A stretch of DNA of 64,000 bases from Gemmatimonadota bacterium (GTDB lineage: Bacteria; Gemmatimonadota; Gemmatimonadetes; Longimicrobiales; Gaopeijiaceae): positions 1-64,000 of the forward strand of contig JAJDYN010000012.1 of assembly GCA_022825135.1 (NCBI GenBank), given 5' to 3'. The notes beneath the pieces were generated by a model. The model had not been told where the DNA came from, did no database searches, and saw only the letters and a list, made by a program, of their open reading frames with translations. The number at the start of each line of letters is the position of its first letter. The first letter of the stretch is position 1. The position numbers were made by a program, and so were the translations under genes. This document shows positions 17,622 through 25,303 of this stretch, piece by piece.

Positions 17622-17646
17622 AAACCCTTACGTTACGTCAGGGTTT
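17622..17646. promoter_or_regulatory. 25-bp near-perfect palindrome, candidate operator
   Basis: The site consists of half-sites AAACCCTTACGT and ACGTCAGGGTTT around a central T, with one mismatch in 12 pairs. The ACGT-N-ACGT centre resembles operators of some MerR-family regulators. It lies 69-93 bp upstream of the pRiA4b ORF-3-like gene and downstream of the rpn remnant. No MerR-type gene is in the window. As RNA it could also fold as a hairpin, but it has no T-tract. Confidence 0.5.
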
Positions 17647-17727
17647 CGGGGCGCCAGCATGGTCTGCTGCGGGATCGGTTTGCCGCAGGGTAGGAGATGA
17701 GCCGACCCACCAAGCCGGCCCGAAGTG

Positions 17728-18344
17728 TCAGACCTCCCGCACCCGGGCGATGAAGTCCTCGCTGGAACTGCACTCCAGAATTGCGATTGCCACGTGGTCG
17801 ACGTGCTCGGGATCCGAGAGGCCCGCGAGCAGACGTGACAACTCGTCCGCAGTCTCGGAGCCGAACTTCCGGGATACCATCTGACGCAGCATCAGCGCCC
17901 GTCCCTGCTCGATGCCCTCGACGCGCCCCCGGCTGACCAGTTCCTCCATCCCGCGCTCGAATGCCGTCATGACCCTTCCCATGGTCATCGCCTCCTCCAG
18001 TTGCTCGCCAGAGAACCCTCTCGAAACTAACATCGCCCGAACGCAGCCGCCCATGAACCGGTCGAAGTTCTCGTCCCGGCATGCTTCTGTCGCACGCCTC
18101 AGCGCTCCAAGCTGTGGCCGCATTTCCTCCAGAGTCCGTTCACGGGCGAGGGCCAGCGCCATCGAAGGCAAATCGGATGGCGAGGGGGCCGCCGATGCTT
18201 CGGCCGATCGCTTGGAGACCAGTCGGTACACTCCCGGCGAGGAACGTCCGAACAGCTCGGCCAGCCGCACCGGAGCCTTCCAGGGTCTGCCCCCATGGTG
18301 CAGAACGAGCGACACAACATCTTCTTGAATGCGGCGTCGTGCAC
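17728..18344 (-). pseudogene. Rpn/PD-(D/E)xK recombination-promoting nuclease, internally deleted
   Basis: The Rpn-family start signature VHDAAFKKML is at 18344 downwards. It is followed almost at once, in another frame, by SLVLHHGGRPWKAP, which in intact proteins lies ~90-110 residues later at the end of the nuclease domain. The catalytic core is therefore missing. The remaining ~195-residue C-terminal part (LALARERTLEEMRPQLGALR, FERGMEELVSRGRVEGIEQG) is typical of these proteins and is still open in frame 17728-18315. It is probably non-functional as a nuclease. Confidence 0.7.
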
Positions 18345-18516
18345 GGGTACCCCGGATCCTTGGAAGCAGATGGCCTCACCGGTGCCGAAGTAATCTCGAC
18401 GGAATCCGGGGCGCTTCCATGGCGGCATCGGCCTGGCCTTGGCGAGTGGGGGTTGCGGCGATCGGTCGGGCGCGGCGACGCGGCACGGTAAGCGCGCGGG
18501 CGATTCGCAGCCTTGG

Positions 18517-19347
18517 CTAGGGAAGCCACCGAAGTGTCGCGGTGAGGGAGTGGAAGCGGAGGTCGGCGATGGTCGGGTTGATGGTGAGCAGCAGGAGTCG
18601 GCGGCTGCCATCCTCATTGTAGCGGACCACCTCGATGTCGCCGATAGCCGTGCCGATGCGTCCGGCGTCCGTGTAGCGGTATCCGAACTCCAGCAGCGCG
18701 TCGTGGCCCAGGGGGACGGTCAGGCCAGCAGCGAGCGCCCACGCGAAACTGTGGCCCGTGCTCGAAGGAAGAGCCGTGTAGGGCACCTCGCCGTTGGGGC
18801 CCCCGCGGAGGTGGCCGGAGGGATTGACGGGGTTGGGGAACCGCTGGATGTAGTCGGTGAGGTGGTAACGGTTCGCGCCCAGTCCCGCGCCCACCCAGGA
18901 CCGCACCGCGCCGAGCGCCCCGAACTCGTAGAACCCCGACAGCAGTAGTCGGCGGGCCTTCACGCGTGCCTCGGTCGGCTGGACCGGACCGCCCGGCGCG
19001 TAGTTCGAATGCCCTTCGTACGTGAATCGGCCCGTGATTCCCAGATCCACCTGAGCGCGAAACGCCCCGAACCGGTAGCCCGCCGCGAGGCCGTATTCCA
19101 GTCCGACCCCGACCGTACCCGCGTCGAACTGGTCGGCGCCGTAGAGAGCCGCTTCGCCCGCGTCGGCACCGTCGACGAAGCGGACGTCGGCCGGGAGGAC
19201 GGCGGCGATGCCGACGGTGAGCGAGATCCGGCTGTTACCGTTGGGTGCCTGGGCTGCGATTGAGGGTGGCGCGGCGGAGAGGCAGCCCAGCCCGAGGAGG
19301 AGACCGCGCAGGGCCGCGATGCGGTGGCGGTTGTCGATGTGGGTCAT
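18517..19347 (-). CDS. Outer-membrane beta-barrel protein
   Basis: This ~276-residue protein has an N-terminal signal peptide (ALRGLLLGLGCLSAAPPSIAAQA). Alternating amphipathic strands with aromatic girdles follow (VGLEYGLAAGYRFG, FRAQVDLGITGRFTYEG, LLEFGYRYTDAGRIG), and the terminal strand is SLTATLRWLP. This fits a small OmpA/OmpW-like barrel in the outer membrane. The role is unknown. ATGs occur at 19356 and 19347; the second is used here because the signal peptide follows it more closely. Confidence 0.8.
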   Translation of the reverse strand: MTHIDNRHRIAALRGLLLGLGCLSAAPPSIAAQAPNGNSRISLTVGIAAVLPADVRFVDGADAGEAALYGADQFDAGTVGVGLEYGLAAGYRFGAFRAQVDLGITGRFTYEGHSNYAPGGPVQPTEARVKARRLLLSGFYEFGALGAVRSWVGAGLGANRYHLTDYIQRFPNPVNPSGHLRGGPNGEVPYTALPSSTGHSFAWALAAGLTVPLGHDALLEFGYRYTDAGRIGTAIGDIEVVRYNEDGSRRLLLLTINPTIADLRFHSLTATLRWLP

Positions 19348-19534
19348 GGTGGCCACTTGAAGCGGGAGGCGCCGGGAAGGGGCCAGGGAAGGGACGACGA
19401 TTCACGGCGGAGTTCAAGGGCCGCGGGGCGCTGGGCCCCTCCCCGCGCCCTCGCTCCCTTGCACCCCCCGCTGCCCCACCCGCAACCTCCACCCGGCCCT
19501 GCGACCCCCCATCCCTCACCCCCGGGAGACCCCC

Positions 19535-20218
19535 ATGCGACAGACCTCTCCATTCTCGGAACGAACCGAGCTTGCGGTGATCGCCGTCATTCTCGTGGAT
19601 CTGGTGCTCCAGATTGCGGAGACGGCGGACGGCATGGCCGGTGCGGGGACGTTCTTCTTCTGGGCCGGTGTGGGCGTCTGGTCGGTCTACACGGTCGAGT
19701 GGTGCGTTCGCATCCGGCGGGCGGAGGACTGGAAGAAATACGCGTTCAGCTTCATGGGGATCGTGGACTTCATGGCCGTCCTGCCGCTGTGGGCGTTCAC
19801 GGGATTCGATCTGAAGGCGCTTCGTGCCTTTCGCCTGTTTCGCATCTTCGTCGTGACAGCCAAGCTGGCCACCCACACCCAAGCCGTGGTCAAGCTCGCG
19901 AGGGCGTTCCGGCACGCCCTGGACGAGGCCGGTGCGCTGTTCGCAGGCACGTCCATCGTCGTGTTCACGGCCGGGTTCGGCATGTACCACCTCGAGCACG
20001 AGGTGCAGCCGGAGGTCTTCAGCTCGGTGTACGATGGCCTGTGGTGGGCGGTGGTCACGCTTACCACCGTGGGCTACGGCGACATCCAGCCCGTAACGGC
20101 CGGCGGGCGGGTCCTGGCCACGGTGGCGATGTTCGCCGGGATCGGGGTGATCGGCTCGGCGTGCGGGATCATGGCGGACGCGCTGCGGGAGGCCAGCGCC
20201 GGCGAGCAGGCGGCGTAG
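19535..20218 (+). CDS. Voltage-gated-type potassium channel / ion transporter
   Basis: This 227-residue integral membrane protein has S1-S4-like segments (ELAVIAVILVDLVLQIAE, WAGVGVWSVYTVEWCVRI, GIVDFMAVLPLWAF, FRLFRIFVVTAKL). These precede a pore region with the K+ selectivity filter TTVGYGD (about residues 177-183) and a last helix VATVAMFAGIGVIGSACG. Arg/Lys residues in the fourth segment suggest voltage sensing. It lacks a cytoplasmic RCK domain. It is a single gene with its own promoter region. Confidence 0.9.
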   Translation: MRQTSPFSERTELAVIAVILVDLVLQIAETADGMAGAGTFFFWAGVGVWSVYTVEWCVRIRRAEDWKKYAFSFMGIVDFMAVLPLWAFTGFDLKALRAFRLFRIFVVTAKLATHTQAVVKLARAFRHALDEAGALFAGTSIVVFTAGFGMYHLEHEVQPEVFSSVYDGLWWAVVTLTTVGYGDIQPVTAGGRVLATVAMFAGIGVIGSACGIMADALREASAGEQAA

Positions 20219-20365
20219 GCGGCGGGCGGGCACGGGCGCGCCGCGGACCTGGAACCCGGTGCAGCGCGGCAAGGAGGCGGGCGATCCGTGGCCGGAAACG
20301 CAACTGGAAGAACCCCGCCAGTGGGGGAGATTGACCTCCGATCCGGCCTACGGGTATCGTAGAGA

Positions 20366-20593
20366 ATGAACCACCTGGATCGCATCACCCTCGAGCCGGA
20401 GAAGCGGGGCGGTAAGCCGTGCATTCGCGGGCTCAGGATCACGGTGTACGACGTCCTTGAGTACTTGGCGTCCGGGATGACGGAAGGGGAAATCCTGGAG
20501 GACTTCCCGGACTTGGAGCGCGAAGACATCCGCGCGGCACTGACGTTCGCGGCGGAGCGGGAGCGAAGGCTCGTTTCGCTTCCGCCCGGGTGA
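20366..20593 (+). CDS. DUF433 domain protein (VapB45-type antitoxin)
   Basis: This 75-residue protein has the DUF433 pattern: ITLEPEKRGGKPCIRGLRITVYDVLEYLASGMTEGEI split over two helices, then FPDLEREDIRAALTFA. The fold is a winged-helix-like DNA binder, usually paired with a DUF5615 PIN-like protein as a type II toxin-antitoxin pair. The next gene starts with a GTG overlapping this stop (GTGA) and is such a partner, although broken. Confidence 0.88.
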   Translation: MNHLDRITLEPEKRGGKPCIRGLRITVYDVLEYLASGMTEGEILEDFPDLEREDIRAALTFAAERERRLVSLPPG

Positions 20594-20775
20594 AGCTCCT
20601 CTTCGACGAAAACCTGTCCCCGCATCTCGTCGCCGGGCTATCGGACGTGTTCCCGAAGTCCGTCCACGTTCGAGACGCCGGATTGTCTCGAGCAACCGAC
20701 GCCGCGATCTGGGATTATGCCCGCAGTCTTGCCTTCGGAGCCGACCAGGTGGCAGCGTTCCTGGCGCTTTCCTAG
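20590..20775 (+). pseudogene. DUF5615 PIN-like toxin, truncated
   Basis: The N-terminus MKLLFDENLSPHLV...FPKSVHVRDAGL...AIWDYARSLAF is a clear DUF5615 (VapC45-type) start, with the first catalytic Asp in FDEN. Intact members continue with a strand ending in a second Asp (KDxDF) and run to ~110-120 residues. Here the sequence diverges after YARSLAF and stops at residue 61, so half of the nuclease is gone. The antitoxin-like DUF433 gene remains. Confidence 0.75.
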
Positions 20776-20914
20776 CGACATCCCCACCGAGTTCTGGGCG
20801 ATGCTGGGCGACCGCGACCAAGCCGCCACGCGAGCTGAGGGTGCCGGACGACGCTACGAGCGGATGAAGTCTACCAGTGCACCCGGCTCGGCTTCGAGGC
20901 TCGCGCCCGGCGGG

Positions 20915-21163
20915 TTATCGGTCTTGTGCAGCTGCGTTGAGATGGAGCTGAATCAGCGTATTGATCGACTGCTGGAGCTGGTCATTGCCCTTCTCCACGT
21001 TCCCCAGCCGCTCATCGAACCTGGCAAACTGCACTTCGAGATCCCCTACGTGGTCACCCAGGGCATCGGTGCGCGACGTGAGCCAGATGCCTACGGCGAA
21101 GATAAGGCCGATCACCGTGAGAAACTCGCCCCTGCCCCTTAGCCAGCCCGCGATTTCACCCAT
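20915..21163 (-). CDS. Small membrane protein with coiled-coil tail
   Basis: This 82-residue protein has an amphipathic N-terminus, one transmembrane helix (FLTVIGLIFAVGIWLTS) and a heptad-rich C-terminal half (DLEVQFARFDERLGNVEKGNDQLQQSINTLIQLHL) likely to form a coiled coil. A strong GGAGGTGA lies just upstream of the ATG. The family was not identified. Confidence 0.65.
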   Translation of the reverse strand: MGEIAGWLRGRGEFLTVIGLIFAVGIWLTSRTDALGDHVGDLEVQFARFDERLGNVEKGNDQLQQSINTLIQLHLNAAAQDR

Positions 21164-21342
21164 GTCACCTCCGCCTTACCGCTCTCAACCGCTCATTTAC
21201 CCTTTGACAAATCACAAGGTTCACGCGCTCACGCGCTCCCGCGGTCGGCGGACCGCCACGAGATAGCCAGGTCGGCCCCAGTAACATTAATGCCGATAAC
21301 AGGATGGTGCACGACGATGGGCGAGCGAATGGCTGAATGGGA

Positions 21343-21513
21343 CTACATCCCCCACCGCCACCACTCACCGACCATCGTTCGGAGCATCTTGTTGATGTCT
21401 TCGACGCTGAACACCGTGCAGCCGCAGAGCTTCATCGAGGGCGAGACGTGAAAGCGATGCCAAATCGAGGGCTTGGCTCGGGCGAGTCTCTGGCCCAAGG
21501 CCTGAATTAGCAC
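21343..21513 (-). CDS. Short hypothetical ORF, possible gene fragment
   Basis: A 56-codon frame starts with GTG (AAGG upstream) and reads ...LARAKPSIWHRFHVSPSMK, then LCGCTVFSVEDINKML and TMVGEWWRWGM. Third positions are strongly G/C, as in neighbouring genes, which supports coding. No family was recognised, and it might be the tail of a lost gene. The rest of the 21,164-21,594 interval shows nothing recognisable. Confidence 0.35.
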   Translation of the reverse strand: MLIQALGQRLARAKPSIWHRFHVSPSMKLCGCTVFSVEDINKMLRTMVGEWWRWGM

Positions 21514-21594
21514 CTACCTTGCGTGATATGGCAAAATGCTACCGGCGTGCGCGTAGAGCCTTCAGCCGTTCTTAGGTCATTGTTCGAGGTAGGC

Positions 21595-23055
21595 ATGGAT
21601 TCCCGCACAGACGACGACCGGCCGCCGCTGCACCGCGCTGCGGCAGAGGGAGACAGCGAAGCCTTGGCGGCGCTGCTAAAGGAAGGCTCCAGCGCGGATG
21701 CGCGCGACGAAGACGACGTGACACCACTACACCTTGCTGCGAGCCCGGACATCGTTGAGGCTCTGCTGAATGCCGGTGCGGACGTAGACGCGCGGGCATC
21801 GAACGGTCGGACGCCGCTTCATTACGCAATGCTGGAAGGAAATGGTGAGGTTCTGGACGCCTTGCTGGAAGCGGGCGCGGATGTGAACGCGCGTGCCAAT
21901 GAGCGGGAACAGAGGCCCCTTCATCTGGCTGCAGGCACCCCGGACGAGGCGATCACGGCGACTTTGCTCAGGGCGGGAGCCGACGCAGAGGCTCGGGACC
22001 GAGATGGCTTCACGCCCCTGCACCTGGCGGCCAGCCCCGACGTAATCCCTGCCTTGTTGGAAGCTGGCGTGAGCGTCAACGTCCGCACCAAAGACGGCTT
22101 GACGCCGTTGCACGTCACGACCAACCCTGACGTCGTGACGGCCCTCGTGCGGGAGGGGGCGGCGGTCAATGCTCGCATGAGGGATGGCAAGACGCCGCTT
22201 CTTCGGGCGGTCACCCGAGGGAAAGGGGAAATCGTCAATGCCTTGGTCGAGGCCGGAGCGGACGTCACCGCCGCGAGAAAGGACGGTGCTACGGGCCTTC
22301 ATCTGGCGGCGAAGGACGGACAGACCGAGCTTCTCACGCTCCTGCTGGAGGCGGGTGCCGACGCGAATGCCCGTGACAGGATCGGTTGGACGCCCCTGCA
22401 CTACGCCACGGGCTTGGAAGACCAGGACGGCATGATGGCCTTGCTTGACGCCGGAGCGGACGTGAATGCCGGCCGCGACACTCCGCTTCATCTGGCAGCG
22501 TCCATCGGTTCGTCGGAGGACGTGGAGGTATTGCTGGCGGCAGGCGCGGACGTAGACGCCTGGGGTGAAAACGGCGCGACCCCCCTGCACAGGGCGGCAG
22601 CCGAGGGAGACCCTGGCGTCGTGTGTCTGCTTCTGAAGGCGGGCGCGGACGCGAACGCCGAAGACTGGGACGAGAGATCACCATGGGACATCGCCGACGA
22701 GCGTGGCGAGACCGACGATGACTTTCTCCTTTCCGACGGCTATTGGCAGCTGCACAACGCGAGCTTGTCGGGTGGCCGCTTGGACGAGGGCGAAGAGCTG
22801 CTCCCTGACCTGGAGAAAGCGGCTGTGCCCGCGCCCGCCACACCGCCGCCGGAGCGCGCCGAGCGCCGCCGGAGTCGGCTCCAGGCTCGCGTGTCTATGC
22901 GCGCCCCTGCCACGCCCCCGCCAGAGCGCCGACCAGACAAGGAAAAGCCGCGCAGCGGGGGCTGGGGATGGCTGTTGACCGTTGTGGGCGCGATCGTGTC
23001 GCTGTTTCTGGTACTCTTGAGCTGGACGATAGAAGCGAGTGACTCCCGTCGCTGA
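21595..23055 (+). CDS. Ankyrin-repeat protein with C-terminal membrane anchor
   Basis: This 486-residue protein has about 12 consecutive ankyrin repeats (TPLHLAA...ALLxAGADVNAR pattern) filling residues ~10-400. A proline- and arginine-rich linker with two near-identical TPPPER boxes follows, then a single C-terminal transmembrane helix (GWLLTVVGAIVSLFLVLLSW). There is no N-terminal signal peptide, so a tail-anchored cytoplasmic orientation is plausible. Ankyrin arrays mediate protein binding. The ATG at 21595 (MDSRTDDD) is preferred to 21523 because it directly precedes repeat 1. Confidence 0.88.
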   Translation: MDSRTDDDRPPLHRAAAEGDSEALAALLKEGSSADARDEDDVTPLHLAASPDIVEALLNAGADVDARASNGRTPLHYAMLEGNGEVLDALLEAGADVNARANEREQRPLHLAAGTPDEAITATLLRAGADAEARDRDGFTPLHLAASPDVIPALLEAGVSVNVRTKDGLTPLHVTTNPDVVTALVREGAAVNARMRDGKTPLLRAVTRGKGEIVNALVEAGADVTAARKDGATGLHLAAKDGQTELLTLLLEAGADANARDRIGWTPLHYATGLEDQDGMMALLDAGADVNAGRDTPLHLAASIGSSEDVEVLLAAGADVDAWGENGATPLHRAAAEGDPGVVCLLLKAGADANAEDWDERSPWDIADERGETDDDFLLSDGYWQLHNASLSGGRLDEGEELLPDLEKAAVPAPATPPPERAERRRSRLQARVSMRAPATPPPERRPDKEKPRSGGWGWLLTVVGAIVSLFLVLLSWTIEASDSRR

Positions 23056-23087
23056 CGGGACGAAGTTCAAGCGCGTTCAACGCAGGT

Positions 23088-23348
23088 TTACCAGCGCTCT
23101 TCCGGTTCGTCCCAGGTCTCGGCCCAGAACTCGTCCTCCTCGGCCCGAACCTGCTCCAGGTCCAGCGGCTCGACATCCTCCGCGTCTACGCGACCGCGCG
23201 TCTCGATTTGACGGACGATCTCATCCGTCACCCCGCTCCGCGTCTCGCGACGCAGCCGGTGTCGGAACCTCCAGCCGGCCACTGCGACGAGCACCGCGAG
23301 CGCCATGAACAGATATCCGGTCACCGCTCGTCGAGTCTCCTGAATCAA
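23088..23348 (-). CDS. Small membrane protein, unknown
   Basis: This 86-residue protein has one N-terminal transmembrane helix (GYLFMALAVLVAVAGW), a basic stretch (RFRHRLRRETR) and a very acidic, Trp-containing tail (DEFWAETWDEPEERW). The charge asymmetry and length are consistent with a real small membrane protein. It converges on the ankyrin gene and is not recognised. Confidence 0.5.
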   Translation of the reverse strand: MIQETRRAVTGYLFMALAVLVAVAGWRFRHRLRRETRSGVTDEIVRQIETRGRVDAEDVEPLDLEQVRAEEDEFWAETWDEPEERW

Positions 23349-23408
23349 AAGCTGCGGGTGGCCCAGCAGGACGGGCCTTGGATCAGGATGACCCTGGTCG
23401 CGACCGCC

Positions 23409-24638
23409 TTACCCCACCCGCGAAGGCCCTCCCACCAACTCGTACACCACGACGTTCTCCACGTCCATTTCGTCCCTGAGCACGCCAAGAACCAGCCCTC
23501 CCGTCACATCGAGGATTCGGAACCTGGGCGGAGTCCCGACCTGTCCCAGCCACTCCCCGACCGGGGAAATGACGGTGTACGGCGACCCCTCTTCCGGGTA
23601 GGCCGGCCGGTAGGAGGGCAGCCATACATTTCCGTCGGCGTCGGCGAAGGGAGAACCGAAGAGCGGCAGCGGCTGGCCGATCATGGCGCGATACCGGGAC
23701 ATATCTTCCTGAACTATCTCCTCCAGCCGATCTTCGGATACTCCGTAGTTCAACCAGCCGATCATTCGCTCATATGCCTCGACGGGCTCCAGGAGTTCCT
23801 CGGTCAGCAGGGTAGGTTCGGGCCGCCAGCGCACGATCTGTCTTACCGTGCCGTCCGGCAGACGCCAGGTGATCTCCGGCCTGTCGGACCTCGTTTGGAC
23901 GAACCGTCCGGTGGCAACCGTGACGTCGCCAACGGCCCGGATGATCGGGTTCGTCAGCCCCGACCGCTCTCGCGGCCAGTGGTCGTACGACGCGACCGTG
24001 TCCAGGGCTCCGGTTTCAGTCTCGAACCGGTACATGTGCCCGGCGAGCCACTCCTCTTCCATATCGAACCAGGTACGGTGGGGTGTTCGGTGCATGAGCA
24101 GCAGCTCGCCGGATGAGCCGATTCCTGCCACACCGAGGTAGCCTAGCCGAGGGAGGCGCGCGATGCGCGCGACCGAATCGCCGACGAAGAGCGTGAGGCG
24201 AGATAGACGACGATCAGGGACGAGGATGCTGTCCTGACCCAGGACGAACATGGAGTAGGGGTAGATGACTTCGCCCGGTCCCTCTCCCCGGCTGGCGAGG
24301 ACCTCGTGTGTCGCCCCGTCCGGACTCAAGACGACCACGTCGCTGTTCCACTGGTCAGCAACGACCGCGCCTCCATCCGGGAAGAGCCGACCGACGTTGA
24401 TCCCCTGGAACTCGTAGTCTCCCGGGTTCGCCCCGTGGCGGTACACCGGCTCCTCGGCAAGGACGAAGTGCGGATCGACCTCGGGCACGCTTGCATACTC
24501 TACGATCCGCACGTCGGCGCTGTCCTTGATCTGCATCTGGACATCGGCGGTGCGTTCGTTGTCTCCGCCGCAGGCCGTCGCAGTGCCGACGACCGACACC
24601 GCGAACGGCACGAGGCATCCCCAAGGAACGTTTCTCAT
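23409..24638 (-). CDS. Six-bladed beta-propeller lipoprotein
   Basis: This 409-residue protein has a lipobox at its N-terminus (VVGTATACGGD, Cys ~23). The propeller-type sequence that follows has NHL/6-bladed features (GVGRLFPDGGAVVADQWNSDVVVLSPDG-type strands, LASRGEGPGE) found in many secreted 6-bladed beta-propeller proteins. It is likely anchored to a periplasmic or outer membrane surface. The ATG has GGAGG at suitable distance. The role is unknown. Confidence 0.78.
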   Translation of the reverse strand: MRNVPWGCLVPFAVSVVGTATACGGDNERTADVQMQIKDSADVRIVEYASVPEVDPHFVLAEEPVYRHGANPGDYEFQGINVGRLFPDGGAVVADQWNSDVVVLSPDGATHEVLASRGEGPGEVIYPYSMFVLGQDSILVPDRRLSRLTLFVGDSVARIARLPRLGYLGVAGIGSSGELLLMHRTPHRTWFDMEEEWLAGHMYRFETETGALDTVASYDHWPRERSGLTNPIIRAVGDVTVATGRFVQTRSDRPEITWRLPDGTVRQIVRWRPEPTLLTEELLEPVEAYERMIGWLNYGVSEDRLEEIVQEDMSRYRAMIGQPLPLFGSPFADADGNVWLPSYRPAYPEEGSPYTVISPVGEWLGQVGTPPRFRILDVTGGLVLGVLRDEMDVENVVVYELVGGPSRVG

Positions 24639-24754
24639 GATACGCCTCCCTGTGACGGAGTTGATTGGGGTTGGACCGTTCCAACACTCCAAGACCGGGC
24701 AATTCGGATGACCATCGATTACGAGCGGCACCCGGCATCGCGTCGGATCGGTAT

Positions 24755-25102
24755 TCAGCTGTCCGCAATGACCTCGTGCAGGGGCTGGTAGATCCCCAGC
24801 TTACCTCCGCCCGGCAAGGTCACGGTCGTCAGTCGGCCCCACCCCTGGTCCTCGACCGGGGTGCAGCGGACGTCCGCGGCGGACAGGTGTTCGACCAGCG
24901 CGTCGACATCTTCGCACATGAGGTACAGCTCATGGACGTCGTTCTTCTCCGAGGGATGCATCGCCACTTCCGACGGAGGCAGGGCAAAGACCAGCCAACC
25001 GTCCCCGAGATCGATGTTCGGCAGGGCGAGCACGTCGCGGAAAAAGCTCCGGTCGGCGCCTGGATCCGTACTGTAGATGATGATATGCGCGCCGGTGATC
25101 AT
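24755..25102 (-). CDS. VOC-family (glyoxalase/bleomycin-resistance-type) protein
   Basis: This 115-residue protein has the paired beta-alpha-beta-beta-beta VOC fold: GAHIIIYSTDPGADRSFFRDVL opening, LYLMCEDVDALVEHL mid-protein, and a closing TTVTLPGGGKLGIYQP strand. The family includes glyoxalases, dioxygenases and resistance proteins. The substrate cannot be inferred. It has a plausible RBS (GGCGAGGAG region) upstream. Confidence 0.85.
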   Translation of the reverse strand: MITGAHIIIYSTDPGADRSFFRDVLALPNIDLGDGWLVFALPPSEVAMHPSEKNDVHELYLMCEDVDALVEHLSAADVRCTPVEDQGWGRLTTVTLPGGGKLGIYQPLHEVIADS

Positions 25103-25303
25103 GGTCGTTCTCCTCGCCTCCTCGCTCCACTGAAGTGATTCCTGCCTGCCGGAGCTGCAAGCGCCGCAGCTCCCGGCCGAAGGTTCGCCGGCCGAGGGAC
25201 GACGGACAAGCCGGATCCGGCTGCGGGGAATCGGTTGCTCCCCTAGCTTGGCTCAGGATGCCACCCGTCGAACGCGCAATGGACAGCTGCAAAGGAAGTG
25301 CGT

